In this document: positions 18,690 through 28,566 of the stretch, piece by piece | How the letters are laid out: every line of letters begins with the position of its first letter | How positions within the stretch are numbered: the first letter of the stretch is position 1 | Assembly: GCF_042643245.1 (NCBI RefSeq) | Contig: NZ_JBHRSK010000004.1 | Span: 744,001-808,000 of the forward strand | Origin: Acidimangrovimonas pyrenivorans | GTDB taxonomy: Bacteria; Pseudomonadota; Alphaproteobacteria; Rhodobacterales; Rhodobacteraceae | Length of the DNA stretch: 64,000 nt | Direction of reading: 5' to 3' | Made by a program: the position numbers and the translations under genes | Notes under the pieces: generated by a model | Told to the model about the DNA's origin: nothing | Databases searched by the model: none | What the model saw: only the letters and a program-made list of their open reading frames with translations

Positions 18690-20204
18690 ATGCCCCTACC
18701 CACACCCCACCCCAAGACACTCGACGCCTTTACTTCCCACTACGCCGCGGCCACGCCCGAGGCGGAAGCCGCGGTCGACGGGTCCCTGCGTTTGAGTTAT
18801 GCAACCCTAAATTTGTTGATAGATTTCCTGTGCGCCTGGTTGGATGAAAAGGGCATTCGCCGCGGCGACCGGGTTGCGATCGCGGCCGCGCCCGGCATTC
18901 CCTACCTGATGACTCTGCTCGCCGCATCGCGACTCGGCGCAATTTACGTTGGTGTCAATCCGCGCTATTCCGAGAGCGAGATTGCCCATGTTCTCGCGGT
19001 CACCAAGCCAGCGATCCTGCTCCATGCCCCGGTGCCGCGCGAGCAGGATCTCGCGTCTCGGCTGAGCCGCGCCGCCGGCGACATCCCGGTCCTGCCGGTG
19101 CCAACTGCCGAAGGGCTCGCCGGCCAGGTGGCCACGCATCACAGCCCGGCCCAGCCCGACGATGTCGCGGTGATCGTGTTCACGTCGGGGTCGACCGGCA
19201 AGCCCAAGGGCGCGGCGCTGCATCACGGCGGGCTGATCGGCGCGGCGACCGGCCAGCACGAACATCTCGACGGGGAGGCGCGACGCTACATCTCGAACCT
19301 GCCGATCAACCATGTCGGCGCGATCATGAACAACACGATGGCCTGCGTGGTCGGTGGCGGCACGCTGGTATTTCAGCCCAAGTTCAGTCCCAGCGAGGTG
19401 ATGGAGCTGATCGAGCGCGAGCGGATCCAGACCTGGCTCCAGGTGCCCGCCATGTTCACCATGGTGGCGAACCACGACGATTTCGGCCGCCGCGATCTGT
19501 CGTCGCTGCGCTCGATCTGCATCGGCGGCGGCGCGGTCTCGGCCCCCACCCTCGCCCGCCTGCGCGAAACCGGCGCTGAAGTCTTCGTCGAATACGGCCA
19601 GACCGAGGTGATGAGTTCACTGTCCTATTCCGACCCGGGTGCGCCCGACGAGGTCTTGCTTAACACGATCGGTCGGTTCGATCCGCGGTTCGAGACCCGG
19701 ATCGCGCGCGCGGACGGCACACTGTGCGAGGAGGGCGAGGTCGGCGAGATCCAGGCGCGCGGCGACTGCGTGCTGCGCAGCTACTGGGGCGACGATGCGG
19801 CCACAAGCGAGGCCTTTACCGCCGAGGGTTGGCTGCATACCGGCGATCTCGCCTTCCTGCGCCCCGACGGCAACGTGACAATCAAGGGACGGCTGCGCGA
19901 GATGATCAAGTCGGGCGGCTACAACGTCTACCCGCGCGAGGTTGAGGTGGCGATCGAAAGCCACCCTGCCGTTGCCGAAGTCGTGGTCTACGGCGTAGCC
20001 GACGAAGTCTACGGCGAAGCGGTGCATTGCGCGCTCGAGTGCAAGCCCGGCGCCAGCGTGACCGGCGACGAGCTCAAGGCGCATTGCGCCGGGTCGCTTG
20101 CGAACTACAAGATCCCGAAGCTGTTTGCCGTCGTCCCGGCCCTGCCGCGCCTGAGCAACGGCAAGCTCGACCGCGCCGCGGTGTGCAATGGGGAGCTCGG
20201 CTAG
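18690..20204 (+). CDS. AMP-forming acyl-CoA ligase
   Basis: A 504-residue adenylate-forming ligase: P-loop FTSGSTGKPKGA near residue 165, YGQTEVMS near 302, hinge GRLREMIKSGGYNVYPREVE near 398 and the terminal catalytic Lys in NGKLDRAAV near 491. The hinge wording is that of fatty-acid and aryl-CoA ligases. The ATG at 18690 is chosen because AAAGG lies seven bases upstream and the 41 residues encoded before it (from 18567) would overlap the divergent gene and the operator. It is followed at once by a convergent acyl-CoA dehydrogenase pseudogene, so a beta-oxidation step once encoded here has probably been lost. Confidence 0.9.
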   Translation: MPLPTPHPKTLDAFTSHYAAATPEAEAAVDGSLRLSYATLNLLIDFLCAWLDEKGIRRGDRVAIAAAPGIPYLMTLLAASRLGAIYVGVNPRYSESEIAHVLAVTKPAILLHAPVPREQDLASRLSRAAGDIPVLPVPTAEGLAGQVATHHSPAQPDDVAVIVFTSGSTGKPKGAALHHGGLIGAATGQHEHLDGEARRYISNLPINHVGAIMNNTMACVVGGGTLVFQPKFSPSEVMELIERERIQTWLQVPAMFTMVANHDDFGRRDLSSLRSICIGGGAVSAPTLARLRETGAEVFVEYGQTEVMSSLSYSDPGAPDEVLLNTIGRFDPRFETRIARADGTLCEEGEVGEIQARGDCVLRSYWGDDAATSEAFTAEGWLHTGDLAFLRPDGNVTIKGRLREMIKSGGYNVYPREVEVAIESHPAVAEVVVYGVADEVYGEAVHCALECKPGASVTGDELKAHCAGSLANYKIPKLFAVVPALPRLSNGKLDRAAVCNGELG

Positions 20205-20281
20205 CGCCCTCTCGCCATCGCAAACGGGAAAGGCACAGGCGCCGACGCGCCCGTGCCGTTCCAGACCACAGCGCCGCTGTG

Positions 20282-21216
20282 TCAGATCGTGTCGTTGGCG
20301 AGGCTGTTGATCGATGCCGGCCCGGCCATGATCCCGGCTTCCAGCGCCAGCGTCTGCGGCGACAGCCGGTCGAAGAAGAAACGGGCGAGGCACAGCTTGT
20401 TCTCGGCAAAACCGCCCAGCGCGCCGCGCTGTTCGACCGCGCAAGCGGCCATCTGCAGCCAGAGCCCAGCCATAGGCGGTGTCGGCGAACAGCCGGAGGT
20501 GGTCGGTGGCCGCCGCGCCGACCCAGCCCGGCTTCGCGGCATTGCCAAGGATCGCCTGCGTCACCCGGTCGAGCCGATCCAGCGCGGCCTGTGCCGAGGC
20601 GACCAGATCGGCAACGTCCGGGCCCGATGCGTCGGCGACCTCGGCGCGCATCATCTCGATGAACCGTCGCACCAACTTGCCGTCTTCAAACCCCAGCTTG
20701 CGCCCGGCGAGGTCGAGCGCCCGCACCACGTTGGTGCCCTCGTAGATCTGGGTGATCCGCGCGTCGCGCACGAATTGCTCCCTGCCCCATTCGGCGATGT
20801 AGCCGTGCCCGCCGATGGCCTGCTGCGACAGCACCGCCGCCTAAAGGCCGAAGTCGCTGAGTGCCGCCTTCACCACCGGGGTGAGCTGGGCGACGAAGCC
20901 GTCCGCCGCGGCGCGCAGCTCCGCGTCGGGATGGTGTCTCGACAAGTCCATCTGCAGCGCCGTCCAGACCGCCAGCGCCCGGCCTGCCTCGTTCCAGGCC
21001 CGGACGGTGAGCAGCATCCTGCGCACGTCGGGATGCCCGATGACCGGCGCCGGGCCGGTTCAGCGGGTTGAGCAGCTCCGCGCAAAGCTTGTCGCCCCCG
21101 GTGAGGATGTCCACCGCAAGAGCGGCATCGACCTCGCTCTGGCCGATCGCGGTCATCACCTCGTCGAAACCGAACACGGTCTCGAGCAGAAAGCGCAAGT
21201 CGTCGATCGGCGCCAT
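20282..21216 (-). pseudogene. acyl-CoA dehydrogenase, multiply disrupted
   Basis: Remains of a roughly 600-residue acyl-CoA dehydrogenase of the type with an extra C-terminal domain. The amino end (MAPIDDLRFLLETVFGF) begins at 21216 and runs to LNPLNR near 21060. There the sequence jumps, out of frame, to IGHPDVRRMLL, so some 300 residues of the FAD/acyl-binding core are deleted. The next piece ends at an in-frame TAG (20841-20843, probably from a Glu codon) just before the family motif GGHGYIAEWGREQFVRDARI. A one-base insertion near 20465 shifts the frame again before the conserved tail ending SLANDTI. Three independent lesions make function very unlikely. Confidence 0.85.
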
Positions 21217-21342
21217 TGGCGTGAGCCCGTGCCGTTCGACGGCAGCGGCGGAGGCGACCAGGGTCATCGAGGCGCCATCGGTCAGCGGAGACGTGATGAT
21301 CTTCTAGCCGAACTCACCGACGGGCACCTCCGCCATCTCGAG
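21217..21342 (-). pseudogene. possible thiolase remnant upstream of the dead acyl-CoA dehydrogenase
   Basis: In frame with the dehydrogenase start, the short stretch SPLTDGASMTLVASAAAVE followed by RHGLTPMA resembles the conserved PLTDGAA region of FadI-type 3-ketoacyl-CoA thiolases. It is preceded by a TAG at 21304-21306. If so, a thiolase gene was deleted down to this fragment and fused to the dehydrogenase. The match is short and judged by eye, so this could be chance. Confidence 0.3.
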
Positions 21343-21755
21343 GCCGGGCTGCGCTTTCAGAAACCAAAAGCATCGGGCTCAGGCCTGATGGAGCGGCTTC
21401 TGAACACTGACTGGGCCAAGTCTTCTTCCGGTTGGCGCGGCGGCGATAGAGTGCCCCATCGGGTGTCCCGAGGGGGGGAGGCGATCGTCGACATCTGGCG
21501 GGGCTGGCGGGAGTGCAGGCGTCCGGACAGCCGGCTCGGATAAACACCTCCGAGGCGATGTGCCGGAAACTCCGCGGCGAGGCGAAAACCGGCTTCTTCG
21601 GCACCGCGAAGACTCGCGCGATGGATCGGGCGCGCAGCTCGCCTCGCGATGAATCCGGCTCATCGACGGCTTCGAACGGAATCAACCCATTTTTGCGTTG
21701 GTCAGATCAATGGCGCTGCATTAAGTCATGATCGGAATCACGACAGGAGGCTTGG
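21343..21755. other. gap without a recognised gene
   Basis: About 410 bases between the dehydrogenase remains and malate dehydrogenase. Open frames on both strands are short and have no recognisable motif. It may be decayed coding DNA left by the same deletion events, and its last part must hold the malate dehydrogenase promoter. The ribosome site GGAGG at 21747-21751 lies shortly before the ATG. Confidence 0.4.
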
Positions 21756-22742
<987 letters not shown>

Positions 22743-23176
22743 GCTGGCCATTCCGGCAACAGGGTGGAGTGTGCTTCCCGGAAGGACCTGGGCCAGGCCA
22801 CTCCACCTTCACGGCCATCCGCATGGCGCCAGCGCCGAGACGGTGATCTGGCGCCCTGTCGGAGGGGTTTGAGGGCGATTGTGCCGGCCCTCATCGCCGC
22901 CCCTGGAATCGCGCTGCAAGTCCAGCCTGCGGTTGAGGCCGAAGAGGAAAGCCGGGGAAGCGCGCCCGGTTCCTCGCGGCATTCGAGCCCAGGGGCGACG
23001 GTCGCGCGCGACGGCGAAAGATGAGCCCCGGCGCTCCCATGGCCATTGCCGGCAGGCGAACGGCCCAGGCTGCTTGCCCGGCAAGCCGTGGCAGCGCCGC
23101 AGGCAGAGCGTCGGGATCGGCACAGCGGAGTGCGCTCAGCGGGCGCGGAACCCGGATCGCCGGGTGGCAACCATCC
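22743..23176. other. gap without a recognised gene
   Basis: About 430 bases between mdh and the MarR gene (convergent). Several open frames cross it on both strands but all are low-complexity Arg/Pro/Ala-rich shadows with no start context. I see no terminator hairpin with a T run, tRNA or repeat. Confidence 0.45.
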
Positions 23177-23686
23177 CTACTCGGCGCCGACCCAGCCCGG
23201 CATCGCGTCGATCATCTTCGCCAGCAGCGCGTCGAACTGCGCGGCCTCCTCGGCGGTCAGCGCCGCGCGCATCGCGCTCTGGCGTGCCTCGAACAGCGGA
23301 ACCGCCTGGTCGAGCAACGCGCGGCCTTCGGCGGTCAGCGCCAGCAGCTTTGCGCGCTTGTCCCCGGCGTCCGGGCGGCGCTCGATCAGCTTGCGCGCCA
23401 GCAGCGTCGAGACCGCGCGGCTGATCGAGTTCTTGGGCAGGCCGGTCACGAGGCAGATGTCGCGCGCCACCAGCCCGGACCGCTGCGACAAGCTGAAGAG
23501 GATGACGAACTCCGCCCGCGACAGGCCGGTGCGCTGCTCGAGCTCGCGGTAGACCGGACCGGTAAAGAAGTTGGCAAGGAAGTTGAGCCGCCAGGCTGGC
23601 GACAGCGGCGTGTCGTTCAGCATCACCAGCGACAGCGCGCCGAAACGCTCCACCATTGCCCGCTCCGCTCCGCCTTGATCGCCCAT
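23177..23686 (-). CDS. MarR family transcriptional regulator
   Basis: Winged-helix dimeric regulator of 169 residues: SRAEFVILFSLSQRSGLVARDICLVTGLPKNSISRAVSTLLARKL (about residues 55-100) is the DNA-binding core, followed by the wing (RRPDAGDKRAKLLALTAEG). The start is set at 23686 because upstream in-frame ATGs at 23713 and 23737 fall inside the two palindromes at 23707-23744. It is divergent from a TRAP transporter operon and presumably represses it until a ligand, often a phenolic or other small acid, is bound. Confidence 0.9.
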   Translation of the reverse strand: MGDQGGAERAMVERFGALSLVMLNDTPLSPAWRLNFLANFFTGPVYRELEQRTGLSRAEFVILFSLSQRSGLVARDICLVTGLPKNSISRAVSTLLARKLIERRPDAGDKRAKLLALTAEGRALLDQAVPLFEARQSAMRAALTAEEAAQFDALLAKMIDAMPGWVGAE

Positions 23687-23706
23687 CTCTGCCACCCCCC
23701 CAACCG

Positions 23707-23744
23707 GTTCCATATGGAACTTTACATGTAGTCCCATTTGGAAC
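23707..23744. promoter_or_regulatory. paired palindromes, candidate MarR operators
   Basis: GTTCCATATGGAAC (23707-23720) is a perfect 14-base palindrome, and GTCCCATTTGGAAC (23731-23744) is a degraded copy whose centre is 24 bases away. They lie between the MarR start and the dctP start at 23787, the right place to control both. Spacing and symmetry fit two MarR dimers, a common arrangement. Confidence 0.6.
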
Positions 23745-23786
23745 TATACTTCCACCATTGGCGCGTGATGCGCAAGGGAGGAGAAC

Positions 23787-24779
23787 ATGAAACGATTTCT
23801 GAGCCGGGCCTGCGCCCTGGCGATCGGCGCGGCACTGGGGCTTGCCGCCGGTACCGCCTCGGCCCTCGAGTTGAAGATGCTCGGCAGTTTCCCCGAGGGC
23901 TTCGTCTTCACCGAGCAGATCGCCAAGCCGTTCATGGCGCTGGCGACGAAGGATTCGGGGGGCGAGCTGACCTTCACCTACACCGGGCCCGACGCGGTGC
24001 CGGCGCTCGAACAGTTCGAGCCGGTGCAATCGGGGGTCTTCGACCTGCTCTTCGCCCATCCCGCCTATTCGGCCGGGGTCAGCCCCCTGGGCCTCGCCAT
24101 CGACGCGATCGCGACCGACCCGCAAAAGCGCCGCGACGGCGGGATCATCGACTATATCGACAGCTACTATCAGAAGAACTTCGGCATGAAGCTGATCGCG
24201 GCGCCGGCAACCGGCACCAAGGGCTTCCGCTTCTTCCTCAAGGACCCGATCACCGGCAGCCCGGCGCTGGCCGGGCGCAAGATCCGCGCCACCGTCTCCT
24301 ATTTCCCGATGATCGAGGCGCTTGGCGGCACCGGCGTGGTGATGGGCGGCGGCAACGTCTACTCGGCGCTGCAGACCGGGGTGGTCGATGGCGCGGCCTG
24401 GGGCCTGACCGGGGCCAAGGACTTCAAATGGTATGAAGTCAGCAAATACATGGCCGATCCGGTTTTCGGGCAAGTCGGGGTGATGATCTTCATGAACCTC
24501 GACCGCTGGAATTCGCTGACGCCCGAGGAACAGGCCGCGCTCCACAAGGCGGCGATCACGCTCGAAGACGAGAGCATCCCGCGCTTCGACAGTCTCGCGG
24601 CCACCGAGAAGGCGGATTTGCTGAAGCTCGGCATGAAGATGACCGATTTCCCGCCCGCCGAGGCGGCGCAGCTCGACAAGCTCTGGTCCGACGGGGTCTG
24701 GGCAGTGGCGATGAAAGGCGCGCCCGAGGCCGTCGCAGGCCTGCGCGACCTCGCCCGCAAGGCCGGGCTGTCGGACTGA
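23787..24779 (+). CDS. TRAP transporter substrate-binding protein DctP
   Basis: Periplasmic receptor of 330 residues and first gene of the second TRAP operon. The signal peptide is MKRFLSRACALAIGAALGLA, cut near ASA. The conserved receptor segment LAGRKIRATVSYFPMIEALGG near 167-187 contains the ligand-carboxylate Arg, and NVYSALQTGVVDGAAWGL near 194 is the usual DctP hinge motif. The start has AGGAG and is preceded by the MarR operator pair. The stop is followed after one base by DctQ. Ligand unknown; it is clearly different in sequence from the receptor at 11890. Confidence 0.93.
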   Translation: MKRFLSRACALAIGAALGLAAGTASALELKMLGSFPEGFVFTEQIAKPFMALATKDSGGELTFTYTGPDAVPALEQFEPVQSGVFDLLFAHPAYSAGVSPLGLAIDAIATDPQKRRDGGIIDYIDSYYQKNFGMKLIAAPATGTKGFRFFLKDPITGSPALAGRKIRATVSYFPMIEALGGTGVVMGGGNVYSALQTGVVDGAAWGLTGAKDFKWYEVSKYMADPVFGQVGVMIFMNLDRWNSLTPEEQAALHKAAITLEDESIPRFDSLAATEKADLLKLGMKMTDFPPAEAAQLDKLWSDGVWAVAMKGAPEAVAGLRDLARKAGLSD

Positions 24780-24780
24780 G

Positions 24781-25254
24781 ATGACACCCCTCGGCCGGTT
24801 CCACGACCTCACCTCCCGCGGGCTCTTCGCGCTCGCGGGGGGGGCGCTGGTCGCGGCGCTCTTCCTCTACGTCTTCGAGGTGATCGCCCGCTACCTCTTC
24901 GCCGCGCCCACCGTCTGGTCGGGCGAGGCGGTGCAATATGCGCTGGCGGTGGTGATCTTCACGGCGCTGCCCGAGATCACCCGGCGGGGCGCCCATGTCG
25001 CCATCGACATGGTGCCCGAGGCGCTGAGCGGCCGCCCGGCGCTGTGGCTCGGGCGGTTCAACGTCGCAATTGCCACGCTCGCCTGCGCCACCGCGGCGGG
25101 GATCGTCGGCAAGGAATCCCTGATCCAGTTCCGGCGCGGACTGATGACCAACGCCGCCATCCCGGTGCCGCGCTGGTGGATCACCGCGATCATCGCGCTC
25201 GGGCTGGCCAGCGCGGCGCTCCACCTCGCCCGCCGCTTCGCGAGGCCGCTATGA
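24781..25254 (+). CDS. TRAP transporter small permease DctQ
   Basis: Four-span membrane protein of 157 residues with the DctQ pattern (FEVIARYLFAAPTVWSGEAVQYALAV near 31-56, then GAHVAIDMVPEAL). It starts two bases after the DctP stop codon and its own stop overlaps the DctM start (ATGA). A run of eight G at 24836-24843 lies within the coding sequence. Confidence 0.92.
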   Translation: MTPLGRFHDLTSRGLFALAGGALVAALFLYVFEVIARYLFAAPTVWSGEAVQYALAVVIFTALPEITRRGAHVAIDMVPEALSGRPALWLGRFNVAIATLACATAAGIVGKESLIQFRRGLMTNAAIPVPRWWITAIIALGLASAALHLARRFARPL

Positions 25255-26537
25255 GCTGGGCACTGTTCCTGATCGTCGCCATCGGCCTGCTGCTGGCGCT
25301 TCTCTTCGCCGGGGTGCGGATCTTCGCCGGCTTCCTCGCGCTCAACCTCGTCGGCGTGCTGCTGCTGATCGGCCCGCGCGGCTTCGGCCTGTTCACCAAC
25401 TCGATCTTCGAGACCGCGACCTCGCCGTCGCTGATGACCGTGGCGCTGTTCATCCTGATGGGCGAGGTGCTGTTCCGTTCCGGCACGGTGGACGTGCTGT
25501 TCAACAGCGTCGACCGGCTGGTCGGGCGGCTGAAGGGGCGGCTTTACGTGGTGACGATCCTGCTTTCCACCGTGTTCGGCGCGCTCTCGGGTTCTGCCGT
25601 CGCGGTCGCCGCGATGCTCGGCCGTTCGGTGCTGCCGCTGATGGAGGCGCGCGGCTACGACCGCCAGCTTTCCGCCGGCACCATCCTCGCCGGCGCCAGC
25701 CTCGCGCCGATCATCCCGCCGAGCCTGATGGCGATCGTGGTGGGCTCGCTGGCCGACGTCTCGATCGCCGGGCTCCTCGTCGCCGGTATCCTGCCCGGGC
25801 TGGTGTTCGCGGCGCTGACGCTGGGCTATGTCGCGCTCGCCACCCGCGGCGAGGCGCCCCCCGAGGCCACCGCCCCCAAGGGTTCGGCGCTGAAGGCGCT
25901 GCTCGGCATGACGCCGTTCCTGCTCGTCATCTTCATGGTGATGGGGCTGATCATGCTCGGCATCGCCACGCCGTCGGAATCGGCCGCGACCGGGGTGATC
26001 GGCGCGGCGCTGGTGGCGGCGCTGTTCGGCCGGCTGAATTTCGCCATGCTGCGCGAGGCGGTTTCCTCGGCGGTGCTGACCAGCGGGGTGATCCTGATCA
26101 TCATCTGCTCGGCCAAGCTGTTCAGCCAGCTCCTGTCGCTCGCCGGCGCCACCCGCGGCATGGTCGAACTGATCGGCCATCTCGGGCTCGGGCCCGACCT
26201 CACCTTCCTGGTGATGATGGCGATCCCCTTCGTGCTGTGCATGTTCATCGACCAGATCGCCTTCATGCTGCTGGCGATCCCGATCTATCAACCGATCGTC
26301 GCCGCCATGCATTACGACCCGATCTGGTTCTGGACACTGTTTCTCATCAACCTCACCGTCGGCAGCCTGACCCCGCCCTTCGGCTACACCCTCTTCGCGC
26401 TCAAGGGGGCAAGCCCCGGCCTGACCACTGCGCAGGTGTTCCGCGCCGCCTGGCCGGTGGTCGCCATCTTTCTCGCCGGCATGGCGCTGCTCTGGGCCAT
26501 GCCCGGGATCGTCACCACCATTCCGAGGATGCTGTGA
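25251..26537 (+). CDS. TRAP transporter large permease DctM
   Basis: Large channel subunit, 428 residues, about 12 spans: FILMGEVLFRSGTVD near 64, the LSGSAVAVAAMLG segment near 112, IIPPSLMAIVVGS near 151 and the TPSESAATGVIGAAL loop near 237. The frame is open well upstream (to 25044), but the ATG at 25251, inside the DctQ stop, begins with a proper hydrophobic first span and is the true start. It ends in a TGATG overlap with the hydrolase gene, so hydrolase and importer are co-expressed. Confidence 0.94.
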   Translation: MSWALFLIVAIGLLLALLFAGVRIFAGFLALNLVGVLLLIGPRGFGLFTNSIFETATSPSLMTVALFILMGEVLFRSGTVDVLFNSVDRLVGRLKGRLYVVTILLSTVFGALSGSAVAVAAMLGRSVLPLMEARGYDRQLSAGTILAGASLAPIIPPSLMAIVVGSLADVSIAGLLVAGILPGLVFAALTLGYVALATRGEAPPEATAPKGSALKALLGMTPFLLVIFMVMGLIMLGIATPSESAATGVIGAALVAALFGRLNFAMLREAVSSAVLTSGVILIIICSAKLFSQLLSLAGATRGMVELIGHLGLGPDLTFLVMMAIPFVLCMFIDQIAFMLLAIPIYQPIVAAMHYDPIWFWTLFLINLTVGSLTPPFGYTLFALKGASPGLTTAQVFRAAWPVVAIFLAGMALLWAMPGIVTTIPRML

Positions 26538-27496
26538 TGGACTGGCGCCGTCACGACACCGCGCGGGCGCATTTCATCGCCTCGTCGGATGAGCCCGGGT
26601 TGCGCCTGCATCTGCGTGCCCACGAAGACGACCCCGCCCGCCCGCCGGTGCTGTTCGTCCATGGCGCCACCTATGCCAGCCGGCTCTACGACATCCCCCA
26701 TCCGGGGGCGAGCTGGTTGAAAGCCGCGGCCGCGGCGGGCTTCGCCGCCTATGCGCTCGACATCCGCGGCTACGGGCGCTCGCGATCGGCCGCGATGGCG
26801 GCGGCAACCGGGCCCTATGCCCGGGCGACCGAGGCGATCCGCGACATAGATGACGCGATGCGTTGGCTTGCCGCCCGCCACGGCCGCAGGGCGCTGCCGC
26901 TGGTCGGCGGGTCATGGGGCTCGATCACCACGGCGCTCTACACCGCGACGCTCGGCGCCGGGCGGGTCGCGCGGCTGGTGCTCTACGCGCCGATCTTCGC
27001 CGCGCCCAATCCGGGCTGGCACGCGCTGCTGGCCGATCCGTCCGATCCGGCGCGGCTCAATCCCGCCTTCGGCGCCTGTCGCTGGGTGACCGAGGCCGGC
27101 ACCCGCGAGCGTTGGGATGCGGAGATACCCGAAGGCGCCGACTGGCGCGACGAGGCGGTGCTGCAAGCACTTTTCCTGTCGTCGCTGGCCGACGACCCGC
27201 TGGCGGCGCAACAGTCGCCCCCCGCCTTCCGTGCGCCGAACGGAACCTTCTGCGACCTGTGGCAGGCGTTCAACGGCCGGCCGCTCTACGATCCCGGCGC
27301 GATCCGCTGCCCGGTGCAGCTGCTCCGGGGAGGCGCCGATCCGACCTCGACCCGGGCCGACGCGCTGGCGCTGTTCGACGCCCTTGGCAGCGAGGAACGC
27401 CAATATGTCGAAATCGCGAACGGTGCGCATTTCGTCAGCGCCGAGCGTCAAGCTCCGGCCGTCTTCGCGGCGGCGAACAGCTTCCTTGCCGGCTGA
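26537..27496 (+). CDS. alpha/beta hydrolase of the second TRAP operon
   Basis: Serine hydrolase of 319 residues with triad candidates Ser in GGSWGS near 126, Asp in RGGADPTSTRAD near 266 and His in NGAHFVS near 296. The cap region (about 150-235) is longer than in the hydrolase at 17767. The start at 26537 overlaps the DctM stop by one base. Being the only enzyme of the operon, it probably cleaves an ester, lactone or thioester of the imported compound. Family too broad for a substrate call. Confidence 0.88.
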   Translation: MDWRRHDTARAHFIASSDEPGLRLHLRAHEDDPARPPVLFVHGATYASRLYDIPHPGASWLKAAAAAGFAAYALDIRGYGRSRSAAMAAATGPYARATEAIRDIDDAMRWLAARHGRRALPLVGGSWGSITTALYTATLGAGRVARLVLYAPIFAAPNPGWHALLADPSDPARLNPAFGACRWVTEAGTRERWDAEIPEGADWRDEAVLQALFLSSLADDPLAAQQSPPAFRAPNGTFCDLWQAFNGRPLYDPGAIRCPVQLLRGGADPTSTRADALALFDALGSEERQYVEIANGAHFVSAERQAPAVFAAANSFLAG

Positions 27497-27538
27497 CGGA
27501 GCCGTTGACCTCGACCGCGCTCGCCCTCCTGACGCCCG

Positions 27539-28411
27539 TCAGCGAAATCGCCTGAAGAAGCGGGCCCTGTCATAGAGCCCTTCCAGCCGCTTCATTCTCG
27601 CGTGGGTCTCTTGCCAGGTCAGGTCCTGCACCGCGGCCAGTAGGGTTTCGACCAGCACGAGGATCGAGACGGTAGAGTCCCACGCCGAAGGCACCTCGAC
27701 ATGTGCCCGCAGCGTATGGCGGGCGAGGCTGGCAGCCGGCGAGACCCATTGATCGGTAATCAGCACCACCTCGGCGCCCTGGTCGACGGCCATCTCGGCG
27801 ACCTGCAGGACCGTATTCTCGTAGCGGCGGATGTCGAAGACCAGGGCCACGTCGCCGGGGCGAATGTCGAGCAGCGCCGGCGGCCAGGCATTGGCCATGT
27901 CCGACATCAGCGTCACCCCGGGCCGCACCACCTTCATGTGGGTCACGAAGTGGTCGGCCATCGTGTGGGTGATACGGCCGCCGAGCGCGACGATCTGGCG
28001 GCCCGGATCGGCCAGCAGGGCGGCGGCGGCATCGAACTCGGCATGGTCGATCTGGCCCAGCGTCGCCTGCAGGTTGGCCACGACCGCATCGGCGAAACGG
28101 TTGAGGATATGGGTGTCGGGCACGCCGCCGGCCCAACGCTGGTGCTTGGCCAGCGGCGAGACCAGCATCTCCTCCACCTCGGTCCGGAGCGAGGCCTGGA
28201 AGTCGGGATAGCCCTTGAAGCCCAGCTTCTGCACCAGCCGCACCACCGTCGGCGTCGACACCCCGGCGGCCTTGGCCAGCGCAGTGATCGAACCCAGCGC
28301 CGCGACCGGGTAATGCGACAGCAAATGAGTGGCGAGTTGGCGCTCGGCCCGGGTCAGGCCGGTCAGCGCCGCCTGTATCTTCTGCGAGATCGTCTCGACG
28401 GTCTCGGTCAC
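27539..28411 (-). CDS. RpiR/MurR family transcriptional regulator
   Basis: A 290-residue regulator with the N-terminal HTH_6 domain (ALTGLTRAERQLATHLLSHYP, then ITALAKAAGVSTPTVVRLVQKLGFKGYPDFQ, residues about 13-65) and a C-terminal SIS domain (IVALGGRITHTMADHF near 138, VLITDQWVSPAA near 225). SIS domains bind phosphosugars in classical members, but many alphaproteobacterial members control amine, amino-acid or TRAP operons. It is divergent from the gamma-glutamylation-type operon at 28567 and probably controls it. A CTGACGCCCGTCAG palindrome overlaps its stop codon. Confidence 0.92.
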   Translation of the reverse strand: MTETVETISQKIQAALTGLTRAERQLATHLLSHYPVAALGSITALAKAAGVSTPTVVRLVQKLGFKGYPDFQASLRTEVEEMLVSPLAKHQRWAGGVPDTHILNRFADAVVANLQATLGQIDHAEFDAAAALLADPGRQIVALGGRITHTMADHFVTHMKVVRPGVTLMSDMANAWPPALLDIRPGDVALVFDIRRYENTVLQVAEMAVDQGAEVVLITDQWVSPAASLARHTLRAHVEVPSAWDSTVSILVLVETLLAAVQDLTWQETHARMKRLEGLYDRARFFRRFR

Positions 28412-28486
28412 TCGTCCCTCCTGTCCGTTCGGGCCTGCTGCCCAGAGAATATGCGCCGGTGAAACTTTTTTAACAAGATTTCAGCA

Positions 28487-28501
28487 CAAGAAACATTCTT
28501 G
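28487..28501. promoter_or_regulatory. 15-base palindrome, candidate RpiR operator
   Basis: CAAGAAACATTCTTG (perfect six-base arms around ACA) lies midway in the 155-base divergent gap between the RpiR regulator and the amidohydrolase gene. The surrounding sequence is the most AT-rich in the vicinity (CTTTTTTAACAAG just left), and a TTGACA at 28499-28504 overlaps its right arm. A regulator bound here could act on both promoters. Confidence 0.5.
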
Positions 28502-28566
28502 ACAGAACGTATCTCGATCGGTGAGCCTTGAGTCAGATTCCCGTGATCAAACCGTGAGCGATATCC

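Noticed and set aside
22743..23176. Open frames in the mdh-MarR gap as a small gene
   Set aside because: They are Arg/Pro/Ala-rich, overlap each other on both strands, lack ribosome sites and show no motif or signal peptide.
24836..24843. Eight-G run in DctQ as a phase-variable tract
   Set aside because: It is shorter than the tracts at 4935-4982, lies in a Gly-Ala-rich coding stretch where GGG codons are expected, and there is no sign of an alternative frame being used.
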